Shown piece after piece: positions 35,306-46,891 of a DNA stretch of 64,000 nt. Position 1 is the stretch's first letter. Each line of letters begins with the position of its first letter. A program made the position numbers and the translations under genes. This DNA comes from Eupeodes corollae (taxonomy: Eukaryota > Arthropoda > Insecta > Diptera > Syrphidae), in NCBI RefSeq assembly GCF_945859685.1, contig NC_079147.1, positions 146,530,645-146,594,644 of the forward strand. The letters run 5' to 3'. A model generated the notes under the pieces. The model was not told where the DNA came from. It did no database searches and was given only the letters and a program-made list of their open reading frames with translations.

Positions 35306-36250
35306 TTGATTGAAATCTCTTCAAACGTTTTTAAACAAGTGTTTACCGAAAATCGTCAACAACATGGTCCTTATCAGTGTGGTTTTAGACCAAGAAAGTC
35401 CACAGTCGATCAAATATTCACATTACGGCAGAACCTGGAAGAAACCCAAGAACACCAAACCTACACCCACCATCTTTTCATCGATGTTAAGGCCGCATAT
35501 GACAACATCTACAGGGACGAACTATATAGAGCTATGTCTAGTTTTGGCATCCCTACCAAACTCGTCCGTTTGTCCAATATGACCTGACAATGGAGAATTT
35601 ACGCTGTTCCATAAGGTTGGAAACAACTTAACAGAACCTTTCGATGTCAAAAAAGGTTTTAGACAAGGTGATGCGCTGTCATGCGGTTTTTTTAACATCG
35701 TGATAGAAAGAATAATGCAGAGCTCAAACCTCAACACTAGAGGCACTATCTTTCAAAAGTCTGTCCAATAACTAGCATATGCTGATGACATTGACATAAT
35801 CGGAAGAACTCAGCGTGAAGTCAATAGGGCTTTTGTGAGTATTGAGGCAGGGGCAGAAAACAAAGGGCAAAACAAAGTATATGCTGGCGTCAAGAAAAGA
35901 CTCTCAGTCAAAACGTCACCATCGATCAAACGAAGAATAACTCTTGCTAACCGCTGCTTCTTTGGACTAAAAAAGCAATTAAGTGGTAAAGTCCTCTCTC
36001 GAAGGACCAAAGTGTCGCTATATAAGACCCTCATCATCCCCGTCCTGCTATACGGTGCAGGAGCATGTACTATGACAAAAGCGGATGAAAGCACCTTGGG
36101 TCGTTTCGAGAGGAAAGTTCTTCGTGTGATCAGAAGGGGAAAAGTCCAACGACTAAGATAGCTGGGTGAAGTGGAGAGCATGGAAACCAATACTCCGGCC
36201 CGAAAAATCTTCGAATCCGCACCCACAGGACAGCGCAGTAGAGGATACAC
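35306..36250 (+). mobile_element. RTE-type LINE fragment (A4)
   Basis: It starts inside the reverse transcriptase at the equivalent of 9830 in copy A1. It reads YQCGFRPRKSTVDQIFTLRQ, FIDVKAAYDNIYRDELYRAM, KKGFRQGDALSC, YADDIDIIGR (35775-35805), then after a deletion RRITLANRCFFGLKKQL, PVLLYGAGA and the APARK block. It stops before the RGRPR block at 36250. Frame changes near 35585 and 35765 and a loss of about 100 bases near 35900 inactivate it. Confidence 0.8.
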
Positions 36251-36674
36251 AAACATCAGAAATGTCCCTAGTAAATGATAACATTTATATGAGATGTGGG
36301 AGGATATCACACCCCCTGGAGGTATATTCTCAAACGTTTTAATGCCTCATTTAAAAAACGTCACTCCACTTCGTTGAATTTCATCATTCTACAAGAATCA
36401 GATGTAGTGCAAGTGCAAGAAAAATAGGCGGATACTACGCCCCTTGGTGGGTAACCTCATAATTTTGATGTTTGTTTTTGAATGCACGTGGACTCCTTTT
36501 ATTCTGCCTTATTTAAGTGTTCTATTACACTTAGAATTGTTAATTTTAACTCAAATTACGTTTATGAAAGTGGGCGTAAATTACGCCCCCTGTCACTCTA
36601 TTGAATATCATTATTCTACAGCACTTAGGAGTTTTACTTTTAACTTATACATCAGCCCGAATATAGCTGTGCAC
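36251..36674. repeat. Imperfect local repeat with CGCCCC motifs
   Basis: Blocks resembling GTCACTC...TTGAAT-TCATTATTCTACA occur at about 36360-36395 and 36590-36620, each preceded by an ACGCCCC/ACACCCCC motif. This suggests two or three old copies of a unit of about 150-250 bases. The type is unknown. Confidence 0.35.
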
Positions 36675-36770
36675 TACCGTGCCGCGTGATAAACTTCGAT
36701 ACTCTGCTCCATAACAGCGATAACGTGCGTCTGAAGAAGCGTATTATCCATTAGAGTATTCTCACTTCAA
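36675..36770. repeat. Second copy of the interspersed repeat seen at 1-130
   Basis: It shares with 1-130 the ordered words GATACTCTGC, ACAGCGATAAC, TGCGTCT and GTATTATCCA. There is no coding capacity. It sits next to the family C LINE but outside its target duplication. Confidence 0.4.
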
Positions 36771-37094
36771 ATTTCAAAGACTTCTGGATGGACTGTTTGT
36801 CATGATTTTGAGTGGAATGCACATGTCAATTCCAAAAGGACATATCATTTATAAAAGAAGCCGGAAGATGTCCACCATAAGTTTTTTTTTTTTTTTTTTT
36901 TTTTTTTTATATCCGATGGAAATCTTCAAAAGACACTCGGTAAGAATCGGTACCGAGTAGTGTGGGACTCTTACCGCACTAAAACCACCGGTGAATCAGG
37001 ACCAATCTATGAAAGATCGACAAATGATTTTTATTTCTTAATTTTTAAAATCGCATTGGGGGAAGTTTAAGGTTATAACACTTTCCCGTAGCTT

Positions 37095-39773
37095 TTAGCC
37101 CATCAGCTCATGAGGCTTGGTTCTTCTTAATCTCCGAACATTGTCTCGTACATTTAATACGGTCTCCATTTCAGAGTTAGTATGACTTTGCAGCCGCTTA
37201 TTGTGTGATACAGCGTGTTTTTTAACCACTTCTGTAACCATTTCAATTTGAAGGTCACGATGTAGATCGCTATTTCTTATATACCAAGGGGCATTTATTA
37301 TTCCACGAAGGACCTTGCTTTGGAATTTTTGGATGGGTTCAGCATTTGTTTTCTTTGTACAGCCCCATAGTTGGATGCCATATGTCCAAACGGGTTTCAA
37401 TACTTGCTTATATAACATTAGTTTGTTCTGGATAGATAGGTCAGAGTTCTTTCCTATTAACCAATACATTTTTCTGTACTTCAAGTTTAGTTCTTCTCTT
37501 TTCTTTTTGATGTGTTCTTTCCATCTAAGCTTTGCATCCAAATTCATTCCAAGGTATTTGGCGGTATTGGAGTAAGGTACTTCTGTACTGTTTATAAAAA
37601 TTGGAACATTGTTTATGTTTTTGTTTGTAAAGTTTATATGCGTCGATTTTGTTTCGTTTAATTTGATACGCCATTTGTGCGTCCAATCACTAACTTTATC
37701 GACTGCATTTTGCAATTTTTGTGTAGCCTTCGTAACGGATTTATCTGGCACCAATATTGCAGTATCATCAGCAAAGGTGGCCATGATAGCGTTGATGTCC
37801 ACTGGAATATCCCTTGTATATAACAGATACAGGGTTGGTCCTAGGACACTTCCTTGTGGTACACCGGCTTCAATTTTCTTAAGTTCCGAGTAATTTTGGT
37901 CGTACCGTACTCTAAAGAGTCGGTTCGTAATGTAGGATTTCAGTATTTCGTAGTACTGCCTGGGGAAGTCCCTATGCAGTTTGTACTCAAGTCCCAAGTG
38001 CCAAACCTTGTCAAAAGCTTGAGCAACATCTAAGAATACAGACGAGCATACTTGTTTTTCTTCAAGTGCCTTTTCCACAACATCCGTAATTCAATGCACT
38101 TGGTCTATCGTGGAATGTTTATTTCTAAATCCAAACTGATGGCTCGGAATTAGTCTTCTTTCTTCAATTATTTTGTTAAGCCTTTTAAGTAGCAGTTTTT
38201 CAAAAACTTTTGCCATGATTGGTATAAGCGATATTGGTCTGTAAGATGTAACTTCTGTTGGTGGCTTACCTTGTTTAGGTATAACAATGACTTCCGCAAT
38301 TTTCCAATGATGTGGCACATATCTTAGTTTAAGGCATGCGTTTATTATAAATTGGAGTTTCTTGAAGGCTATAGGAGGCATTTCTTTCAGAACCTGAGCA
38401 GTTATAAGATCGTACCCTGGTGATTTTTTGTTTGACAGCTTATGTTGACACATGCTTCTTACTTCTTTGAGCGTGACAAAAGGTATTTCACATTCGTCGT
38501 TTCTGTCAACAAACTGTAAGGGATCTGTAGCTGTGCTTGCTGGGAATGGCTTGAAAACATTCGCGAGATGTTCAGCAAAGAGATCAGCCTTTTGTTTCGG
38601 GTTTCCGATCCATTTACCATCTTGAGATTTTATCGGCGGGTTTTGTGTCTGAGGTCTTTTTAGGCGCTTAGTTGCTTTCCATAAGGAGTATTCTGTAGAA
38701 GCATCCGTCGTCAGACTTTTCAGGAATCTACTTAATGAATCATTTTTAAACTCACAGATTCTTTTTTTTAATTCGTTGTTAAGACGGTTAAAAACTACCT
38801 TATCATCTGGGAATCTCGTGGATTGCCATTTTCTTCTAGCTCTTCTTTTTTCCAATATCAACTCCTTTATTTCGATAGGATATTTTATTTCTTTTTCTCT
38901 CGCATTCGAAATAGTTTGAGTACTTTCTTCTGCAGCCTGCTGCACATCAGCAATAAATTGTTCTACTTCATGATCAATTTGTTCAATTGTTTGCATAGGG
39001 GATCTTAGGTTTATAAAATTTTCAAGTTTGTCTCTGAATTCGTTCCAGTTTGTTCTGTTATTCACGAGCTTGGGATTACTTTTTTCTATTATTTCTGTTT
39101 CGCTCAGTGATAAAATTACTGGAGTATGATCTGATGATAAATCATAATTACCTTCGACACTTATATGATTTCGTTTAATACCTTTAACTACGAAAAAGTC
39201 TATAAGGTCTGGTATTTTGTTAGGATCAGATGGCCAATATGTTGGCGAACCAGAAGAATAAAATTCGCAGTTGTATTTTCGGCCTGCTTGGTATAGCCGT
39301 TTACCTTTTGTTGTTATGAGCCTAGATCCCCATTGGGTGTGTTTAGCATTGAAGTCGCCACCAACAAGGAAGTTATGTCCTAACAAATGTAGGAGTTCTG
39401 CATAGTCTTCTTCAGTTGGAGAGCGCCTCGGAGGGCAGTATATAGCTGCTATTTTGAATTCTTTCTTTTTTATACCAATACTAATTGTTGTTACTTGCAT
39501 GTTTTCTTTAGTAAACTTTGGTTCTTCAAAGTGTGTTAAGCACTTTTTTATAAGTATTGCTGATCCTCCCCTAGCTTTGTCAGCTGGGTGCGGAGCGTGA
39601 TAACATGTATAGTTTGGTAATTTATTATCAAGATTTTGTTCAATAGCGAGGTGGGTTTCGGACACCAAACAAATGTCTATATGCTCTATGTCTAAAAAGA
39701 TGTTTAGTTCTGAAACATGCTGTAAGAGACCGTTTGCATTCCATGTTGCGATTTTGAGGGTTCTGTCCATCAT
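37095..39773 (-). pseudogene. Jockey-like ORF2: endonuclease and reverse transcriptase, one in-frame stop
   Basis: 893 codons in a single frame, interrupted only by a TGA at 38091-38093. The N-terminus is an AP-like endonuclease: ATWNANGL, SETHL, IAAIYCPPR, GGDFNAKHTQWG and SSDHTPV. After a linker the reverse transcriptase has NKKSPGYDLI, WKIAEVIVIPKQGK, YRPISLIPI, FGFRNKHST, VPQGSVLGP and the catalytic FADDTAIL near 37770. The C-terminus has KYLGMNLDAKLRW. The stop falls just after the HSTIDQVH block and before the palm catalytic residues, so only a truncated protein could be made without readthrough. The start ATG overlaps the ORF1 stop as ATGA. Confidence 0.85.
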
Positions 39774-40180
39774 TGTTTTTTAAGAGCGACTTCTTCGCTT
39801 AGCTGTTTTATGTTTAAATCTTGTTGGTCAATCCTTTTCAGGATGAGTTCCAGCATTTCTTTTATAGAAGTTTCCTCATTCTTCCGCACATTTTTTACAA
39901 TCTGGGAATAGGATTTATTTTCATCACTTTTGCTTAGTGCAATTGCTTTTCCCGGTTGATTTTTAGTAATGTTATCGACCGTTACTTTTTTGCTTTCAAC
40001 TACTGGTTTTGTGTTGGTTGAGTTTCTAAACTTGTTCCCAGTTTTGTTTTTTCTTTTTGTGTCTTGGAACTTTTTTGCTACTGGACATCCTCTGTAACTT
40101 GCAGGATGATTGCCTTGACAATTAACACATTTCGCTTTCTGTTCTCTGCCCATGGGACAGTTTTTGGTTGCATGTCTGCA
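39770..40180 (-). pseudogene. Jockey-like ORF1, 3' portion (nucleocapsid-like)
   Basis: About 136 codons of the end of ORF1. It begins inside a zinc-knuckle region (HATKNCP and CVNCQGNHPASYRGCP), followed by a basic, K- and N-rich linker and a leucine-rich end. Zinc knuckles of this kind bind the LINE RNA. Sequence to the right of 40180 belongs to the target site, so the frame continuing to 40219 is not part of the element. The stop overlaps the ORF2 start by ATGA. Confidence 0.75.
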
Positions 40181-40190
40181 CCACCATAAG

Positions 40191-41742
40191 TAACACTGAT
40201 AAATCACGATAAACGCCAAAAAATAAATTCCTTATCATGGATGCGAATTTGAAATATTTCTAAAAATTTGTTTAGAAATTCTAAAGAAGAACACCCACGT
40301 TCCGCCCAATTATTCTATTCGATCAATTTTCGTTACTGTCAAGAGAGCTGGTCAAAACCATTTTTACCATCGCATACATATCTATCGCCGCCATTTGGTT
40401 GGAATCTCTATTATTTTCAAGAGCAAACAAATTCGAATCGGTTTTAAAGGAGAAATTCTTCCACTTATGTTTACATATATATGTACACCATGGAACATGC
40501 GGAAATTCTATGGAAATACCAAAACGTTAGGATACAATTCCAAAACGACCATAAACGAAATTCTGTCGAGACAACGACCAACCAACGATATGTGGTTCAA
40601 GGCAAACGGTTCTGATGCGACGATGGTATGAATATCAACCCTTAACTCCTTGTACTTAGAACAAAAATAACAATAACAGTAACAGTAACAACAAGCAGCC
40701 TCCCACTTTCACAGGAAATGTGCGCCAGCCATTTGTCTAGGGAATTGTTTTGAAATATGTACGAAATGGTGACAACATGTGGACATGTGTTTGTCGTTCG
40801 GAATGAATCTGTGCAACAATTCACCAAACACCAAACACAACTATGTGTTTTGTGCAATTGCTTTTTAAGCCTTTTTCTTTAAAAAGGGTTTACAAAATAA
40901 TATTAAACTGGATTCTTTTTGTTCTCTTAATTTTAAAAATCTTTTAAGCCTTCGAAAACTTTAATTTCTTTGGTGCCTGAAATAGAGAGTTGTCCAACCA
41001 GAGGTTTTATTTTAATAGCTTCCATTTGGATAGATGTTACTTATGAAGTTTTAATGTTTTACAAGCCTTAAAAACGCATTGATTTTGTTAAAATACACCA
41101 GAAAAATGCAATAATTTTGCAGTCATAATTCGCAAAGCTAAAGCAGTTTCTCAGACGGTAATATTAAAATTGGTTGGAAAATTTAAGCTATTCAAAAAAT
41201 TAATCAAAGGTAAATATCAAAAGTCTGATAGTGAAAAAAAGGTTCTTATAGAAATTTCCTTGCAATTGTATAAAATAATTCGTTCGTACGTTCGGGTACC
41301 ATTTTTCGTCGGCCTTATCAGAAGAATCAGTAGAGATATCGACTTTGAACAAATTTGGTTTTATAGATAATAATATCGAAAAATACAGAAAGGACTTTCC
41401 AAAAAGTGAATTGATGGTTTTTATACTAGAGCAATTTAAAAGACATGGAAGTTTTGGTTGACCCCAAATATCGCACGAATCACTAACGCTAGCGTCTTCA
41501 ATCAACCGGGCCTAGAACATTAATAGAGTCTGAATACTAAATACAACAACAGTTTGATTGTGCTTCCACAATTCTGGAATTACATTTGTTTCACGGGTGC
41601 CACAAATCATCAGATTATTTAATTTGTTGTCCTTAATTCGTTCATAATAATTTACGAAGCCATTTTTCAATGAAATTTAACATTTAAAACAATAAAAATT
41701 CTTTTGAAAAGGTATTGTAGTTAAATAATACAAAATAAATCC
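40191..41742. other. Fur1: Intronic stretch, nothing recognised
   Basis: No gene is supported. The short frames at 40395-40631 and 41170-41370 lack motifs and neighbours that would back them. Confidence 0.4.
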
Positions 41743-43565
41743 GGGATCTTCCTCTACTGCGTTGTCCTGTGGGTGTGGATTCGAAGACTTTCCGGGCCGG
41801 AGCATTGGTTTTCATGCCCTCTACGTGAACCAGCCATCTTAGTCGTTGGACTTTTACCCTTCTGGCTAAGTCTATGTCGCTTTACCTCCCGTACAGCTCG
41901 TGTCGTTCCATATTCTCCTCCACTCCCCTTCGCTGCATACGGGGCCGTAGATCACACGAAGAACTTTTCCCTCGAACCGACCCAAGGTGCTTTCATGCAC
42001 TTTTGTCATAGTTCTGCACCGTATAGCAGGACGGGAATGATAAGGGTCTTATATAGCGACACTTTGGTGTTTAGAGAGAGGAATTTACCACTAAATCGCT
42101 TTCTTAGTCCAAAGAAACAGCGGTTAGCAAGAGTTATTCTTCGTTTTATCGCAGCGCTAGGAACCTAGGTAGACGATGTTCTTGACTACCTCAAAGTTAC
42201 GTCTGTCGATGGTGAAGTTTTGAACAAGATGTTGGTGTCGTTTCTTGACGACAGCATGTACTTTGCTTTGCCCTCAATTACCGTTAAACCCATTTTTGCC
42301 GCCTCTGGCTCAATACTCACAAAAGCCCCATTGACATCACGCTGAGTTCTTCCGATTATGTCAATGTAATCAGCATATGTTAGTAATTGGGCAGACTTTT
42401 GAAAGATAGTGCCTTTAGTTGTGACGTGTGAGCTCTGCTCGATTTGGTGTTCTTGAGTTTTTTCTAGGATCTGCCGTAATGTGAATATTTGATCGACTGT
42501 GGACTCTCCTGGTCTAAAACCACACTGATAAGAACCTATCAGGTTGTTGACGATGGGTTTTAGACGTTCACATAATACGGCAGAGAAGATTTTTTATTCG
42601 GTAGATTTTAGAAGATTTTTTAGGAGATTTCAGCCTTTAGACTTTACTTCGTCTAAGTCGGGAGGACGGTATTGTTGGCTTTCATCGTCTATGTTAAATG
42701 GATCATCCTGCCTGACAGCAGAATTAAGTTCGTCGTCGCCGTTATATACAGTATGCAGAAGTGGTCATTCCATATCCTCAGTATTGACTGTGCTTCCACT
42801 ATGATGTTTCCACTTTCGTCTATGCAGCCTTGGGTTCTAGGTTTATGTACCTGTGAATTTCGTTTCAACTGTTCATAAAACTTTCGAACTTCATTTCCAG
42901 TTTGGAACCTCTCACCATCTTCGACCGCACGCTTTGTATGGCCTCTCTTTTTTCCTTCTGAGAAGTCGGTGTTCCTCTCGTTTTTTCTGCTTATAGAGCT
43001 CATGAGCAGCTCTCGTCCTTTTATACAGATCCGCTTTGCGTGCCTGTTGTTTGGCTGCATTTACTTGCCAACATTCCTCATCAAACCAGGGGTTCCTTGT
43101 TGGTAGTTTCTTGAAACCCAGCATATCAGAGGCGGCTGGAAACCGTAAGTGCTACCTTGTCTACAGCAAGGTAGTGGTCCGAGTCGAGGTTAGCTTCTCG
43201 GAAAGTTCGGACATCAATGATATTGGAAGCGTCTCTGGCGTCGATCGCAATATGGTCAATCTGGTTGACGGTAGTTCCTTTGTGGATTTTGAGATGTGGA
43301 AAACGCGTACTGGCTACCATGACGTTTCGCCCCTCAGCAAAATCTATGAGCCTGAATCCGTTTTCCGAAGTGCTGTCGTGCCGGCTGTTTTTCCCAATTA
43401 TTTCCCAAAAGATTTCTTCCCTTCCTAGCTTGGCATTAAAATCGCCCGGAAAATTTTAATATCGTAGCTAGGACACTGCTCATACGTTTTGTCTAAGAGC
43501 TCGATGAACAGCTCAAGACTTCTTGGCTAAGTCTGGCTCCAATGACAAAACCGCATCGAAACGAG
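41743..43565 (-). mobile_element. RTE-type LINE fragment (A5), endonuclease to thumb
   Basis: Minus strand. From the endonuclease RCGFVIGA near 43555, it runs through INQIDHIAIDA near 43230-43260, NPWFDEECW near 43090 and an RKFYEQLKR block near 42880. It continues through the reverse transcriptase start, YQCGFRPGEST near 42510, the YADDI-equivalent region near 42370, to PVLLYGAE near 42020 and the APARK block at about 41790. The 3' tail is missing. Several deletions, including one near 42600, and frameshifts. Confidence 0.8.
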
Positions 43566-43591
43566 CGCTGTTGGTTTTCCAACAAAAAATA

Positions 43592-43634
43592 GTAGTAAAA
43601 CTACAAATAAACAGTAGTAAAACTACAAATAAAC
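43592..43634. repeat. Two-copy tandem repeat of about 22 bases
   Basis: AGTAGTAAAACTACAAATAA occurs twice head to tail. It sits at the junction between the RTE fragment and the mariner fossil. Confidence 0.8.
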
Positions 43635-43719
43635 TTCGATATCAGAAATGATTTTTCGACAGTTTTAGCAATTATATATTTTTTATTTGTAATAAAAAAG
43701 AAACACATAAATTGATTGT

Positions 43720-44560
43720 TGCCACATATTTGTTCGCTCTGAGCCTTTCCAACGTCTCGTCGTCGGCTTGTTGGCAATAACCAATGTTCAATGAAAATTT
43801 CTGGAGTCTTTAAATCGCATGAACGAGACCGCCCAATCAACCAGCCTGTTTTTTGAGATAACACACTCATCAACCTTCCATTTCAATTTATTGATAGTAA
43901 GGTGTGTGGCATTCTGTTGAAAACACATGCCATCCAAGTCCACACCTTCTATTTCGGTCTAAAAATAATAATCTACAAACATTGCGCGAAAACGCTTGCT
44001 GTTCCAGTAACGTCATGATCGTTATTGTAATGGCGCCTCCTGAATGCAAACCTTATCAAAAAGTAATTTTTTTTAATGAACTAGTGATTTTGAGCAAATG
44101 CTTTTTGACGAACTCATTGAGCCAAAATTAGCTTTGTCACTAAAGATGATTTAGCGATGAAATTTATCATCTTGACGCATTTTCTTCAGAGTTCAATCGG
44201 ATAACTTACGTGCGTCGCTTTAAATAGTCTATTGGCTTCAATTCTTGGTTTAGCTTCTTAGTTTTCTATGTAAAAGAAGATCCTCACGAACGATACGCCA
44301 CAATGTTGTCTAACCGATGCCCAATTCTTGAGAACAACTTTAAATTGACTGGTATTGATCTTTTGACTAACTGCTGTATTAAAATCACACAACCTATATA
44401 TCAACTTTCGTATCATATCAACTGAATCTTTTGCATTAAACTTGTTCTTACCTATCTATAAAGGCTCTTAAAGCTACGATCATCGACTCCGAATTTCGGT
44501 ATATAATTTTTATAAGTTGAAGAAGTTGCTCTTTCGTGAACTTTAACATACATAAAATGC
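43720..44560 (-). mobile_element. Mariner fossil
   Basis: The minus strand shows CFQQNATHLTINKL near 43930 (second catalytic block, with a changed aspartate), VISKNRLVDWA near 43850 and ANKPTTRR near 43760. The N-terminal side extends to about 44560, where words parallel 15600-15950 of the other fossil, for example ATTGGCTTCAATTCTT. Heavily decayed. Confidence 0.6.
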
Positions 44561-44780
44561 TGAGCTTACTAAATAAATTGACAATGACAGGTCGATTATT
44601 AAAGATTATTAAAACCTTATAGAGCCCTACCGACAGGTACCAGTTTATTCTCAAAATTTCCCAATTTTTATGTAACATAATATGACTTGAGGTTCTTCTG
44701 TATATTATATCTAAATTCAAAACTATAAGCTTTTTACTAAAATAATTTTGTATTAATTATTTGTAAATTTTATTTTGCAG

Positions 44781-44899
44781 AGTTCATGACGTCTCCCGAT
44801 CAGGATTCAGCCAATGGCCATTTATGTCCGTTCACACATGGGGTGAATCTCCACACGGTAATTGGCAACTAGAAATTCACAACGAAGGACGTTATATGG
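44781..44899 (+). CDS. Fur1: Furin-like protease 1, second P-domain exon
   Basis: Follows a TATTTTGCAG acceptor. It completes the split arginine codon (AG + A) and reads VHDVSRSGFSQWPFMSVHTWG, then ESPHGNWQLEIHNEGRYM, the well-conserved P-domain core. It ends one base into a codon at ATGG/GTAAGT (phase 1). That single G can be completed by either the exon at 45198 (giving glycine) or the exon at 58256 (giving alanine). This exon is therefore the branch point of the alternative endings. Confidence 0.94.
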
Positions 44900-45197
44900 G
44901 TAAGTTCAAACTTGCATTTTTAAATCATGTCCTCAGACAATGTAACAAAAATAATCTATTATGTCTTTGTAAATAATAATGAAATACCATTTTCTAACAT
45001 TACTTATAACCTTTCCAATTTTCATGCTGCTTTCTCTTTGGAAACAAAATCACGGTGGCGGTCCCAACACTAATAACATAACATATGAATTCTATAACTT
45101 TGTAACTATTGCAATGATTTCTTATGTTTTTTTGTTTTACTGTTGTCTATCTTTTTGTGTTACATCAAAAATACAAAATATACTATTAAATAAGTAG

Positions 45198-46669
45198 GTC
45201 ATGCCTTATTGCGAGAATGGTCGCTTATATTTTATGGAACAACACTTCCAATCGATCCCAACGACCCAATATCGATGCGCACAAATCCGTCCGAAGACAC
45301 AACAACATCATCGTCCTCGTCATCATCATCATCTCAATCATCATCGCAATCATCTTCTACGTCAACCAATCTCCATCAAATCTACTCGCCCCAATATCCT
45401 CGAATGCCAGCAACCAATTTCAATTCATTTTCCACACAAAGTAAACTAAATGCGAAGGTTAGCTCCATGAAGGGAGCCAATGGAACGGCCACTGTGTTGT
45501 TAGGTCCTGGCAGCAAGAAACAACAACAACAGCAATACCATCAAGTTTCGGCTACGTATGGTGTAATCCTGGGTTCTGCCAAAAATAAATCCAAAAATGG
45601 AAAGAATGGCAATTCGAGTGGAGGCGGAGGTGGAGGTGGTAAAAATAAAGGCTCTAAGTCATCAAATCGACCTGGTAATACGCAACAACAACAACAATCA
45701 CCGGCATCAGTATCGAAAAATAATTTCTATCGCATTCCGACTTCGAACGGCAAATCGTCATCCTCATCATCAAAACAAACTTCTGGTTCGACGCAACGTC
45801 CCAAAATGTCCCAACAAGCGAATTACAATTCAAATGGTGCTGTTGTGGTGCCTAGTAGCAAGTCGGCCTCGGATAAGTCCATTCAGGGTGTTGGACAAAC
45901 GATGACAGCTGCTAAACTACCAATCAAGGCCCCAAAACAAGTAAAAGATAATAACGCCTACAATGGCAATAACGGTGGTAGTGGAAGTTCCATAGCAACA
46001 ACGTCATCTAAAACTGCCGCAGTATCGGCATCTGGTGGTACAGCATCCGCATCATCATCATCATCAATGTTGTCGATGCCACCACAAAAGACAAATCACC
46101 GGATACCAAAACTTTTCGAACATTATGAAAAAATTCAGCAAATTTTCCCAGAATTCCATCCGTACATGGGTGCTGCTGCTGCTGTGGGTCTGGTTCCAGG
46201 ACAAAAAGATGCAACATCATCATTATCTTCTTCATCGTTGTTGTCGCCATCATCATCGTTGGCATCAGCCTCCACGTCGACATTATCGCTGTCATCTTCC
46301 ATCACCAGACAGGGACCCAATAGAAAGCAATTCCAATTCTATGATCCATCAGTCGGTGTTGGTCTTAGTGGAAGCTCCTCATCGTCTAGTGTTGTTGGAG
46401 GCCGAGGAAGCAGTGGCGTTGCAATTGCAAATCCAAAGCCATCCCGGGAGAATTCAAAAAAGTCCTCTCCACCAACTAACAATGCTGGATATCAACTACA
46501 ACATCAGGAGTTTCAACTTACTCCTAAGCAACTGTCATCGGGTCACCATCAGCAGCAACAGCAACAACCACTGGCAAGACCGCCACCACCAGCACGTACT
46601 GCCACACAACGACCTGGTGAAAAGATTTATTTACCAAATAGGAAAAGCACTAACGGTAGAGAAAGATAG
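45198..46669 (+). CDS. Fur1: Furin-like protease 1, alternative P-domain end with low-complexity tail
   Basis: After the AAGTAG acceptor the first two bases complete a glycine. The frame then reads HALLREWSLIFYGTTLP, the last P-domain strand, which matches Drosophila Fur1. About 460 residues of serine-, glutamine-, glycine- and asparagine-rich sequence follow. One more conserved island, IPKLFEHYEKIQQIFPEF, lies near 46105-46155. The frame ends at TAG 46667-46669. A donor AACG/GTAGAG at 46655/46656 just before the stop is phase 1. The exon can therefore be terminal, or be spliced to 58256 to give the longer form known in Drosophila as the X isoform. The TTG at 45209 is not a start. Confidence 0.88.
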
Positions 46670-46885
46670 ACATTTTTTTTTTGTGCTACAAAGCAAGATA
46701 CTTTATTTGATAACCTTTTTATGTGTATGATTATCCTACCACCCCCACCCCCCTCTCGGTGCATCCTTTGTTAATTTTAATTTAGTTGATATCACATATC
46801 TTTTAAATATTTCGGATTTTTACCATTAATTAAGTTACAATTATTTTTGTTTTAGTTTGTATCGTGTTTTTAAGATTTTTCTTGT

Positions 46886-46891
46886 AATAAA
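46886..46891 (+). terminator. Fur1: Poly(A) signal for the short Fur1 form
   Basis: AATAAA in CTTGTAATAAAAAATT lies 217 bases after the stop at 46669 and is the first such hexamer after it. It fits use of the exon as a terminal exon. Confidence 0.6.

Larger units (their letters stand above)
36882..40180 (-). mobile_element. Jockey-clade LINE, 5'-truncated, with 10-bp target duplication
   Basis: The element reads on the minus strand. Its poly(A) tail appears as 27 T at 36882-36908. ORF2 covers 37095-39773, and the 3' part of ORF1 covers 39770-40180. The perfect direct repeat CCACCATAAG flanks it (36872-36881 and 40181-40190). The ORF1 homology begins exactly at 40180, so both borders agree. 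Only one nonsense codon was found in ORF2, so this is the youngest of the family C copies here. The older ones are at 6735, 11150, 25480, 28035 and 63005. Confidence 0.88.

Noticed and set aside
39770..40219. A 149-residue zinc-knuckle protein beginning at 40219
   Set aside because: The target duplication places the element's border at 40180, so the first 13 codons are host DNA fused by chance.
45209..45211. Apparent start of a 486-residue protein at 45209
   Set aside because: The codon is TTG, and the frame continues upstream to the splice acceptor at 45197. It is an internal position of a Fur1 exon, not a start.
45201..46730. Overlapping open frames in the two other + frames and on the minus strand across the low-complexity exon
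   Set aside because: They are shadows of CAA/TCA/CAT-rich repeats and lose sense outside the exon.
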